In this document: piece by piece, positions 54,501 to 64,000 of the stretch | Position numbering within the stretch: position 1 is the stretch's first letter | Layout: the number at the start of each line of letters is the position of its first letter | Source: Tanypteryx hageni | Taxonomy: Eukaryota > Arthropoda > Insecta > Odonata > Petaluridae | Assembly (NCBI GenBank): GCA_028673005.1 | Contig: CM054116.1 | Coordinates: 83,278,572 to 83,342,571, forward strand | Direction of reading: 5' to 3' | DNA: 64,000 nucleotides | Position numbers and translations under genes: made by a program | Notes under the pieces: model-generated | Database searches by the model: none | Seen by the model: only the letters and a program-made list of their open reading frames with translations | What the model was told of the DNA's origin: nothing

Positions 54501-54650
54501 CGACAGTAAACCCTGATGATTTTTAGTTTATCGCTATTACTACGTAACGATGCCTCGCGCGCTACTGAATTATTATTATTATTTACTGCCTCCTTGTCCT
54601 CCTTATTACCGCAAATATTTATAGAATGGATAGGCAGACCAAAACTAATT
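51600..54650 (-). pseudogene. CR1/L2-like LINE, near full length, broken and split by a SINE
   Basis: On the minus strand, from about 54640: a leader with NKEDKEAVNNNNNSV, then the endonuclease with RADVVIGTESWLTADI, WSGGGVFIAVSN, YRPPNAS-like, KDKAIIIGGDFNL, [SINE], and NLPERMNRVSVAEGISDHKV. After stops, 53330-53082 gives the pre-RT segment (NPKAFWSYVREVQGRG). RT follows: VKVASGVPQGSVLGPLLFLI, FVNDIC and the catalytic LLADDT at 52591-52322. The C-terminal part is MEYASCIWDLYEKGH, LRDLNWVPLEDRRLHSTLRL. The order is that of a CR1/L2-group LINE, but stops and shifts occur throughout, and the A motif of RT could not be read cleanly. Confidence 0.85.
53836..54098 (+). mobile_element. 5'-truncated family-1 SINE inside a LINE
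   Basis: It begins in the B-box region (atcgggtacgaatcctgcgc) and continues with ctgttccgtccttcggaagg, tgccggcaccgggtttccct and ctgtaagagaggcggattga, close to the copy at 6570. It splits the LINE endonuclease just after the GGDFN motif. Confidence 0.85.
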
Positions 54651-55383
54651 CCATAAAAACGTTGGCGTTTAAAATATTTAAATAATTGTACACACGGTTA
54701 GGCGGACAAATGTAGATTTTAACTCCCTATGTTCCAGTATAACTTCTATTTTATCATTATACATTTAATACATAGATGTTTCGACTGCAAAACTTTGAAG
54801 AAACCAAACATATTTAAGAAATATACATATTAAAGCAACATTGCGTTGCATTCTTCAGAACAAAGTTGTTTCATCGGAGATTAACATCCAATACTTGGAA
54901 GATGTTGTCAGCGCACGCAAAATTTTTACAAACCAGTACTTGTAGGAACACACAAATGCGAGCATACACTTCGCAAGAATGAATCTTAGGGCAAGGGTGC
55001 GCAACCTTCTGATGGCGGGCTGCAATAGTATTTCCGAGTACGTCGGCCGGCCGCATTTATAGTCGCGGTTATTTCTATGGGCCGCATTTAAAGTCTCAGA
55101 TGAATCGATGGTCGCCGCGGATTGTAATCCTTAAGAGTGCACGGTATTTTGTAACGTAAGAGTCGCGCGCGATCATTTTGATCGAGTTGGAAATTTTTTA
55201 TCCGTTTGAAAAATAAAATAAATAAAAACAGTTCGCGAGTAGGTTTTGTATATGAATTGTAGGCTCGTAAATAATTACACAAGTACTTCTCATTTCCAAA
55301 AACTTTAACGATAACTGTGTGCCAAATTCAATGTTCTACTTGGAGTGAGCGGAGGGAAGAGTTGATGCGCGTAATGCTTGAAG
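54651..55383. other. Intergenic DNA with a hAT-like end
   Basis: From 54992 caagggtgcgcaaccttctg, ggcgggctgcaatag and gggccgcatttaaag have the style of a hAT left terminal region; no partner is found. The rest is unassigned. Confidence 0.4.
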
Positions 55384-55492
55384 CAAGGTCGTCTCGAAAT
55401 ACAGGCCTGCTACTAGGATTTGTGACGTCACGCGAGTGATCTGACTAAGCGGGAATATGGCGGCACGATCATCCAAATATACTACATATTCT

Positions 55493-55534
55493 AGCGTTTA
55501 TCACAACATATACGTATATATTGTGATAAACGCT
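55493..55534. repeat. 42-bp near-perfect palindrome inside the P-like element
   Basis: The arms agcgtttatcacaa and ttgtgataaacgct are exact complements, and the centre catatac/gtatata extends the pairing with one mismatch. It lies about 110 bp inside the left terminus, downstream of the transposase gene. Confidence 0.93.
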
Positions 55535-55862
55535 GAAATTTACCATAAGTCTTTAATTATTTTCAGAACACAGGATAAAAACTGATTAATAATTTCGTAA
55601 ATAAAAATCACAAAAATAAGCAATGAGTGTACTTAACTTACGTTTAGTGCCACTCTTTTCCCTCTTTATTGCATCAGTTTTATTTGTACAATAGTTATTT
55701 AGTAAAATATTGCTCATGGTTTCAACACAAATTTTTACGTTTTTTAATTGGCACTCCACAACTACAAACACTTGACATATCTAGGCACATATTTTCCATT
55801 TTGAACATCGACAAATTTACCAAAATTTTTTTTTGATTGTTACAATCAATAAATTTCGTTCC

Positions 55863-58374
55863 TCACTCCTCCTCACTTATTAACAATGCAAAAACACCAA
55901 ATGTAATAAGAAAAATATCCACAACAAATTTCGAAGGCCACAATAGCCCTCCTCTATCTAAAAACTCCAAATATTCGGAATATCCCTCACATTGCATCTC
56001 TACAACCATTTCTCTATCAATGCAGAACACTGATTTGCATTCACAACAATTTTTTTCTTTATCTGTTTGGAAACATAACCAGCTATGAACACCATCACTT
56101 GCATTGAGTCCTCAGATGGTGTGTCACCCTCTTTCATAAGAATATCAGAAAAAAAAATCTGGAAATTCTTCATTATTTACATCATCAGAGCACTGAACCA
56201 AAAATTTTTTTAATGGTAACTCACCATGCATAGCAGATTTCATTTTTAGAATACTAATGATTTTCAGTTTCTAATACTTGCTTTATACCAACATTATAGT
56301 TCCCACCATTCATGCTGCGATATTGGCCAAACCTGGATTCCAGCTGATCAGTATGGAATTTCCCCAATAGAACATATTTAGCAGGAAAATTAAGAAGCAA
56401 ATGGCAGGAGATATCTATCAAACATTGGCTGGTATGCCTCAGTGCTATATATGTATCATTAGACAATTTTCCAAGACAAGAAGATCCCAGATGGGATTCC
56501 TTGGCATGCCACTCATCTAACCACAAACAAAACTTTTTAAGAAATTCTAAACTTGAATCATCAACACTGTGAATTGGATGGCAAAATGTTTCTCTTAAGT
56601 GAACACCTTTGAAAGGATGTTTGACATTCACTATTTTCCACCAGCACAATATAATCTCCATAAAGCTTTTTGTTTCAAGGAAACCATCCCCACATTCACT
56701 TGAAAAATGTTCCAAAGCAGCAATATTCTTTTCATCAAAAAACTTAACTGCAGCATTTACATTCTGCCTTTCCAAAGGGGATGGATATAAAACTTTCTGA
56801 GATAAGGCAGAAGCAGTTTTTATATTTTCACCCAACTTTTTATTATAAATCATTTTAAGATGTTGCACAGTTGGCTTCAATAACTGAGTGGCATCATTAA
56901 AAGATGGAACATAAAATGTTTGATTTGTTTTCCACTGATTAAGCCAGTTATTTCTAATCGATTTCAAAAGGTGGACAGTGTCAAATACAATGAATACCTT
57001 ATGATCCTTATCCATAGGATTTACAAAACTTGTACCTTAAGTCCCTCCACACAACATCTGAAACATGGTTCTATTTACTCTATTATTATCTGAGATTATT
57101 GATACAATTCTATAACCAATCTTGCCCACAATCTGCAACACTTCTGTTACCAATTCCTTTAAATGGTGTGCTGTAAGTTTTTTTACAGGATAGACAGCTA
57201 TTACATCCTTATTTTTAGAGAGCACAGATGACAGCATAAAGCACTGAAGTGTTGTTGCTTCACCTTGATTGTCAGATGCTTTGCCCAAAACTTTCCCTCC
57301 AACATAAGACAGGCCTGGCTTCACATAAATTTCATCTAACATGATGAAGATAAGGTTCTCACTAGCATCAAGCAGTTTGAATTTTTCAGATAAATAACTT
57401 ACATGTGCATTGTTTTTCCCAACTTTTCCAACCCCCAAGTTTGAACCCAATTGTCTCATGTAAGAAACAGATGGAAGAAGAATGACTTTTGACTGGCAGA
57501 TGAAATTGTAAGCAACTGGATAACAAAAATAAACAGTGAAGCACCAGACTAAAAAAGGGGAAGAATATTTCGGCTTTTTAGAAATTAAAAGCTGCAATTG
57601 TTCTATACAAAATTTCAAATTGGAATTTTTATCTGAAAACTCTTCCACAGATGAAATTAATAACTGTAAAGCCATTTCAATCTTTGTAGATGCATCATAT
57701 GAAAATAAATGACTTAGCAAAGACTCAAATTTTGTCCACCTATCACATAAGGAAGACTTCCCCAAAACCACGTCTAATTTAATTTTAGGCAGACGAACAT
57801 TATTATGCCAAACAGATACACTTAAATCATGAAAAAATTTAACACTTAAAATTATTTTAGGATAATCAACGAAACACATTTTTCCTAAAATTAAGCAATC
57901 ACTTTCATTAAGGACTAACCAACCTGAAGTTAAACGCATTTTATAGCCATTCTGTAAACATGCAAATGACTTAATGGTGTCTTCTTCACACCACTGGCTA
58001 AATTTCCTTCCTTCAGCCAGTTTTGCTTCAGCTACCCTGTCTTCTGGGCGTCGTCTGGGTTGACTTGGTTCTGAAGATAAATATGATGGCTGACCTTCGA
58101 AAATTGTAGGGTAAGCATCATTCTTCAAGTGTTTCCTAGGAATAACAAGCTCACTGCCGTCATCCCATTTCATCCTGTCTTCGCGAATAACAAAGTTCTC
58201 CGAAAAATGTTTTACACAAACAATAGCTGTGTTACTAGGACTGAAGTCCTTTCTATGGATGTTGTGTAACCACTTGGCTCTTCGCACTGGATCTTTCGGA
58301 AAAGAGAAGCAAGGAGTATAAGCCTGTCCATCATAGTTAGACTTACATCCAGGCACACAGCATTTCCTTCCCAT
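55863..58374 (-). pseudogene. THAP-domain P-type transposase, nearly intact
   Basis: ATG at 58374. Residues 1-92 are a THAP zinc finger: CCVPGCKSNY, FPKDPVRRAKWLHNIHR, IVCVKHF and the closing DAYPTIF. A P-transposase fold follows, with MLDEIYVKPG (first catalytic Asp, residue 347) and SIISDNNRVN (second, residue 429). A single in-frame TAA lies at 57037-57039. The same frame goes on (FIVFDTVHLLKSIRNNWLN; FHTDQLESRFGQYRSMNGG with the catalytic Glu) to 56254. A one-base shift near 56256 leads to MKSAMHGELPLKKFLVQCSD and VMVFIAGYVSKQIKKK. A second shift in an A run near 56047-56053 leads to CCECKSVFC, EYLEFLDRGGLLWPSKF and the stop at 55863. It resembles THAP9 and Drosophila P transposase. As read it is inactive, but the damage is small. 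Confidence 0.9.
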
Positions 58375-58834
58375 CTGAAATTTTGAGCAAATACTACATT
58401 ATTCTTTTTCAACTCTTAAATGTCCTTAAAAATATTACATTAAGCATATATAATATACATTACATTAATCATATTCTAATTATATTATGCATCCACGCAA
58501 AAATCAAAAAGAGAAGCATCTAGTCAACGGAATCTAATTCAAATAATATTAACTTTAATTACTTACCGTTCAGTATTTATTCCTTAATTGTAATTCTTCT
58601 CGAACTGGTGTCCAATATGAATCCAAAAACAGAAACAACTTCCAACTTTTCACAGTAAACCACCGAAATTACCTTAAACACACCACTTAGCTACACGTGT
58701 TCTCCTTCAAAAAGGCTTTGAAAGCATTGGTGAAACAAATGCGAGTCTGCTTGCGTTCAGATTTCTCTCGTGACGTCAGCGGGCTTTTGAGCCGCCAGTG
58801 GCAGTCCTGTACTTCGAGACGGCCTTGCTTGAAG

Positions 58835-60941
58835 TGGGCGGAACGGAGCACCTACCAATAGGTCGTTTCGATCTCCGACAACTCTAACGATGCTCCTTAT
58901 TCAGGGATCAGCAACATGTGGCTCTTTGAGGACTACGATGCACCTCTTTAAATCAACTCTTTCTTCCAGATAATGCGCATGGAGCGCGACTTAAATCACC
59001 AATAGTCCAACCTTTATTTATAAGATGGTTTTAAAGCATAACATTTTAAATAATTATCGGATTTACACCTGCGAAGCGGTTTTTCTTGATAAACTTGCAG
59101 GGTAATATGTAGATGTTAGCTACGAATGATATTTTTCTTTGATTATATAGCAACACATAAGTTGAGCAAATGATTACATTATTAAACCAAATGATAAGTT
59201 TAAGTGCCTAAACTTGAATTCTACGACGCGGTATAGGACAATATTTTAAAAATAAATTTTTAATCATTTTTCGTTTGTGTTATTTACACGCAATATTTAA
59301 GTGTTTTATTTCCATAACTGAAGTATGTTTAAGCACGTATCACCCCCCTTGGCTACGCCACTAATATTCAGGTAAGGAAGATGATCCTTAAAAATATTTA
59401 TTTTTAAGAGTGGGTTCGCGAGATTTGGATTTTTAAGAAAGGGGTTCGCGAAATGAAAAGGTTTGGGAACCACTGCTTTAGACTTATTGAATTGAAATGG
59501 GCTAAAATGAAAAGCGTGCCCCGTAAATGGAATTGGAATTTCAAAAACTTGCTTTACTTTGATACAGTCCAAAATCATACACGCGTGTGATGAATTTTAA
59601 TGGGGATATCTCATATTAAATTAAATCAAAACGATTCAAGGGATGAAAAACGCGACAGGCAGACATATTACGTGTTACTATCGCTTCGCTGGTAAAAAAG
59701 AAACGCTTAAAGAACGACAGAGAAAATATTAGTATAACCGCAAGTAGTGAACTTGAAAGAAACGGATTCTTAATTTATGCATGCATTACAGGTTTTCCTA
59801 ATTTAGGCAAATAGATCGAGTTTTGTCTGGATGGTTTAATTTATTACGAACGACTTTATTCCTCCTCGCTGCCTGATATAGTGAATATCACGTCGCGTAG
59901 GATTAGTTTGCAAAAGTCAAAATCAAATATCTAATGGGAGGTCGCACTCAATTTCACTGAGGTGGTCATCTATGTAAAGTGATAAAAATGGGGATTGCGT
60001 GAAATAAGATTTCGACATTACACTAGAATGGTGCGATCTTCTCTGACTCACCGTTCGATTTATTCACTGATGTAAGCGGCGATTGCGCATTCTCACTCTG
60101 CATCACAAACGGGCGCCCCAGGCAGAGATCATGGTGAAGTATTAGACCTGTTGAGACTAGCTTTAGTCTGCATTGCAAGAATCTCTTCTGTCTGCATTCG
60201 CGGAATGACGCGGTCCATTAACGCCCGCGCTCCCTGAATTGGTAGATGTGCTATCAGCACCCAAACACTCATACACCAACCTATCTAACAACAATGAAAT
60301 ATGCATACATACCTACATATATCCCATTTAAAATGCCAGCTAGTAATCCTTTTCGTGTACCGCATGCACCACCCATCTTCCAGCAAACTAACGACGGTTC
60401 CATTACTCTCCACCAGTCCCCAAAGACAAATACTGCTTTTACGATGATAGAGATTGTCTCCAACGAATCCTTAGTCGTCGAATTATTGGTATGGAATAAA
60501 AATCTTGGACGAAAAGAAATGTCGAATATCAACACTACTTATTAGAAACAAGACTATATTATGTACGATAAAATGCTTCGTTTGTTCACCAATATGAGTG
60601 CAACGCACTCAACCAGATCCTATGAATGTCATGTTCTTTCCTCAAGATGCACCGAACGATGTTTCTCCAGTGGATTCCAAGTCTGTTCTAAGTTGGTACA
60701 CTTTTCGTCCGGAAGAGGGCCAAGCTTCGAGGAGGGCGCTTGAGAGGTGAAGAGAATAGAAGAGTGGAAGGAGAAAGGAAGGAACAAAAGAGAGTGCAAC
60801 GTCTAGGTCTTCCATCGAGTCATTTGAAGTCCTTGCAAAAGATATTATGCAAAGGAAAAGTGAGCGAATTGCAATTGAACTCTCGATTTTTGCTGAGAAT
60901 ACGGAAGATTTTAAACAACCTATTATTCATCGACATATATC
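58835..60941. other. Intergenic DNA with isolated hAT-like ends
   Basis: tcagggatcagcaacatgtg at 58903 and aggtttgggaaccactgctt at 59459 are hAT-type termini (left and right styles) and may bound one decayed element of about 570 bp. caccccccttggctacgcca at 59341 is another transposon-end phrase. 60100-60760 is less AT-rich and open for 99 codons on + (60246-60545) but matches nothing I know. Confidence 0.4.
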
Positions 60942-61349
60942 CAGTGCTGCAGTGGAGGGTATACGCCGTATAACCTCGACTTTTTTTTTCGAATGAATAG
61001 GGTATACCCTCTGCTTTTTCAAACAAATAGCGTATACCCTAGCCTCATGAGTAATGAAAAAACAGCCAATTTCTCCTTTTTCCGTGACTCCAAATATTGA
61101 AGCTGCGACCCACAAAGAGATTTAATACCAATATACTAATACTACTTTTGTTTCGATCAGATTGAAAATAAATACTGTACTTATTATTTTTTATACGCAT
61201 CACTAAAATAATAAAATTTTCAAGGAAATTCAAAGTAAGCTCATACGTTTTCTCCTGCCATCGTAACATTATAGTCATGTACTTTTCTCTTAAAAAAACT
61301 TGGTAAGACCCCCCCCCCCCTCAAAGTTCTACTTCCGACTACAGCACTG
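60942..61349. mobile_element. hAT-type MITE, longer relative of 24253-24419
   Basis: The termini CAGTGCTGCAGTGGAGGGTA and, at the right, CTACAGCACTG are inverted. The flanks catatatc and tgtatgtc match at five of eight bases. The interior shares the gggtatacgccgtat and aatagggtataccctctg motifs of the short copy. Confidence 0.7.
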
Positions 61350-62737
61350 TGTATGTCAAGACTGGTATAAAGATAGACTAACCTTCAGCCATACGCCTCC
61401 TCAATATTTGGAGAATGAATATTGTGCAGCAGTATGAATGAAAATGTAATTCGGATCTATCATTTTCATTTCCCACCGCTGAAGAGTGCATGTTTACGTA
61501 ATTAGCTTCGAAAATAGTTCATACAGATATTTGTCGCCGCCCAAATTTACCGCTATAGGCGGCCGCCTGGATTGTTTTTCTTAAAAAGAATTTTTTTGCG
61601 TATTTATGAAGGATTTCGTCCTAGTGAAGGGAATAAATCTCCAATCCTTCAGCATCAGGGCAAGGTCAATCGCCGGAAGCATCAGGTAGTCGAGGTCACT
61701 TCAGTCCTCAGCGTTCATCGAGAACCTTTTTAACGCCGTTTCCTGAAAAGGGGCAAACCCCTTGTGACGTAAGCGAACACGTGATGGCAAGCCCCTCACC
61801 TAGGGAGAAGTTATCCAACCGCGTACCTCACACCCATTCTCTCGGGGCCAAAGAGTAGTACCGTATCAGATGCGTTCGTCAAAAATGACTGGACATGAAG
61901 TTAAATGTCCTAATTTAAATGTTCTCAGCCAAAAATCTATGATGAATTTTTTCTAATTTTAATTTACGAAAGAATGAAATTCCGTATGCCGAAAATTTTA
62001 CTATAACAAGCCTAATGGTAAGTTCAAGGTGAAATTGCACAGAATAATTGACTTAACTTTAGCACATCTACGTTTTTATAATCGCATACTAGACTGGAAG
62101 TTACAGCAAGCATAATATAAAATTAGCTTGAAAGATATTTCCGGAAAAGACGCGAAAATTTCTAATAAAGTGGAAGATGGTTGAATGGATTGATAGTGCC
62201 GGTAGAATAGGAGATAACACAAAATTTAGAAGTACTAATTCACGGCCATGCAAGGTTATGACCGGTGGCGGATTAAGGTATCTGAAGTCCCCAGGTGCAA
62301 AATGTTCGGGAGACCTTCAACTGTCTGTTACAACTTACGAATGGAAAAAATCTATTCAGCAGGTTAAATAAATTGAATTACAGACATGCATAAATAAAAT
62401 ACTTAATATTTATTATATAAACTTGCATATATAGAAAAAGAAAAAAAAATGAATTACCAAAAAAGTAAAAAATTTCAGCTTATCAATGCATTTGTTGCTG
62501 TAATACCAAACTAGCAGTGCTGTAGGAGCTATATTTTTGAAGGCCCGCTGTTTTTTGGGTATTCATTCTTAAAAATTCTTATATTTGTCATGTCGGATAA
62601 TCAGGGTTCTACATTACAAATAATCAAAAAGATACGAAAATTCAGGTTGTCCAGGATTTTCTCAATTATGTCCCAGATTTTCTTGTTCAGATCATGTTAT
62701 GTCCTGGATTTGTCTCCTAAGAATCTGGTCACCCTAG
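61350..62737. other. Intergenic DNA, nothing coding
   Basis: The segment 62600-62737 (tcaggttgtccaggattttc ... ctggtcaccctagta) is a reversed copy of the dispersed ctagggtgac type repeat seen at 6474. Confidence 0.4.
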
Positions 62738-63443
62738 TATAAGAACAAAATTTTAGAATTATATTGTCATGTTAGGTATTAATTACAGTACCATAAATAA
62801 ATAAATACAGATACATTCTGGGTAATGCAAGACTCAACTTACGTAAAACCGACATTACATAAAAACCTTCAAAATTTAATTTATAACATCCAAAAATTCT
62901 GAGTTGTGGAAATATGCTTACAAGACAAAATGCTTCAGGTGTAAATATCAAATGTTGAATAAAGTTTAAACATGACAATTTGTTATAAATTTATCAAACT
63001 ACATGTAACACTTATTTAATGAGATATATCATTTTAACTAAATTAAGGGTAAAATAAGATTTCGTTGTTTTGGTTGGGAACCTAACCACCAATTAAACCC
63101 TTGTGTTTATGAGAGATTGTGTTCCGAGTTCCGAACAAAATACTTATGAACGAACTTTTGGAATGCAACCCGTTCATAACTCAGGGACCACCTGTATTTG
63201 GAGAGGATGAAAATATAATAATGTAATTAGGTGTTTGATATGTTTAATTAATATATTTATAAGCTGGATTATCGAGAATTAGCGTGATTTTTCCCTTCAA
63301 TTCATCCAAAAAGCGAGAATCTAATGTGAGATAGGTCCACTTCAATTTTTTACTTTAACTGCACAGTAGTGTTACCCGTGTATAATGCGCACCTCTAGTT
63401 TATCAGAAAAATTTGGTCTTCAAATTGCATATTATTTGGGTAT
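62738..63443 (-). repeat. Copy of the 33206-34442 Tigger-like composite
   Basis: The reverse complement matches the 33-34 kb element in several blocks: ataagaacaaaattttaga, tagtaccataaataaata, ttctgagttgtgg (as its complement), gttacccgtgtataatgcgc and ggtcttcaaatt. It lacks the SINE. Its outer TIR on the 62.7-kb side is missing. Confidence 0.65.
62808..63194. mobile_element. Tigger-like MITE nested in the composite
   Basis: The left end CAGATACATTCTGGGTAATG and the reverse complement of the right end CAGGTGGTCCCTGAGTTATG are imperfect inverted repeats, flanked by TA at 62806-62807 and 63195-63196. Part of the right half recurs at 9130-9270 and the left half (reversed) at 34010-34261. Confidence 0.65.
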
Positions 63444-63479
63444 TTGGAGAATAACAATAAATTGGATAGTTTTGTACAA

Positions 63480-64000
63480 CACTTGAAAATAAAAATGTTC
63501 AATGCAAGCTATAAAATATATTTCATTATCACAACTTTTCTACATAAAAATTGCAAGAATATAAAAATCTCCCCGAAGGAACTCATGGTTAGAAATAAAT
63601 AATATTCAGAAATGCAATAATGCAATCCCAGAGATTGTTTGTATAACTTAGTAACAAGTTTGTTATATTTTATGAAATACTAAACCTATATTACCATCAC
63701 AGCTGGTTTTAAATAACAATTACAACAATAATATAATAATTAATCCTTCTAAAGCAATTTATGGTAATAAATACTTAACATTCATAGCATTCAGCTAACT
63801 CATGATCTCAGATTTTTTACATAGCTTAGTAACAAATTTACTGTATTTTATAAGTTATTAAACACATTACCATCACAGCTGGTTTTAAATAACAATTACA
63901 ACAATAATATAATAATTAATCCTTCTAAAGCAATTTATGGTAATAAATACTTAACATTCATAGCATTCAACCAATTCAAGATCACAGATTGTTTGTATAG
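63480..64000. repeat. ~177-bp tandem repeat running off the window
   Basis: Anchors (gattgtttgtataacttag / gattttttacatagcttag / gattgtttgtatag) fall at 63633, 63811 and 63987, periods of 178 and 176 bp. The block ccatcacagctggttttaaa to cttaacattcatagcattca is almost identical in the two full units. An older, diverged unit precedes them from about 63480. The array continues beyond the window. Confidence 0.9.

Larger units (their letters stand above)
55384..58827 (-). mobile_element. P-element-like DNA transposon, complete ends
   Basis: The left end CAAGGTCGTCTCGAAATACA and the reverse complement of the right end CAAGGCCGTCTCGAAGTACA are inverted repeats that continue (GG-CTGC-AC) for about 31 bp. 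Flanks are cttgaag at 55377-55383 and 58828-58834; with the shared end base this can be read as a 7- or 8-bp duplication, P elements making 8. Further inside, both ends carry a tgacgtca palindrome. The 3444 bp hold one transposase gene on the minus strand with only three visible lesions. A 42-bp palindrome lies near the left end. Confidence 0.9.

Noticed and set aside
55837..56088. + strand open frame inside the P-like element
   Set aside because: It is the complement of the shifted C-terminal transposase segments.
60246..60545. 99-codon + strand open frame as a gene
   Set aside because: No homology, no neighbouring exon, and an overlapping minus-strand frame of similar length; it remains only a weak possibility.

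Overview
This is a eukaryotic window: it is AT-rich, intron-bearing and crowded with transposon relics. The mix suggests an invertebrate animal, most likely an arthropod: a P-element-like THAP transposase, Tigger/pogo, hAT and piggyBac relics, Penelope-like elements with GIY-YIG domains, CR1-like and RTE-like LINEs, and tRNA-derived SINEs. I cannot name the species. I see no bacterial operon, rRNA, genuine tRNA or CRISPR array.

The only host gene I can support is on the + strand at 4139-8181. Four exons join in frame into the last 235 residues of an RB1CC1/FIP200 (Atg11/Atg17-like autophagy scaffold) protein, covering the C-terminal Claw domain. In this copy the Claw is followed by a tail of about 125 acidic, low-complexity residues. 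A 39-nt mini-exon at 2559-2597 is a weaker candidate. The rest of the protein lies upstream of the window or was not recognised. The intron between the second and third exons holds a Tigger-like MITE with a nested hairpin repeat, and a SINE.

The rest is a mosaic of nested repeats. 9-21 kb: LINE 3' ends (CR1/I-like, RTE-like, jockey/CR1-like), a SINE split by a hAT MITE, a Penelope-like relic and a 1.1-kb purine-only tract. 21-38 kb: mostly featureless AT-rich DNA with MITEs, SINEs, a second copy of the Penelope family and a piggyBac-like relic. 38-41 kb: a different Penelope-like relic with a hammerhead-like fold downstream, then a complete but dead Tigger element with TIRs and TA duplications. 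42.6-45.2 kb: an inverted-repeat element whose core is about 2 kb of a 39-bp tandem repeat, with about 49 apparently identical units. 48-55 kb: a 2.5-kb hAT element with perfect 8-bp target duplication, a SINE, an 18-bp minisatellite and a CR1-like LINE split by another SINE. 55.4-58.8 kb: a nearly intact P-element-like transposon with TIRs and target duplication. The window ends inside a ~177-bp tandem repeat.

The most unusual objects are the transposon with the satellite core (42645-45153), the P-like element (55384-58827), the hammerhead-like fold beside a Penelope relic (39442-39496) and the acidic extension of the autophagy Claw protein (7726-8181). All reading was by eye; divergence, age and family names at subfamily level were not computed.
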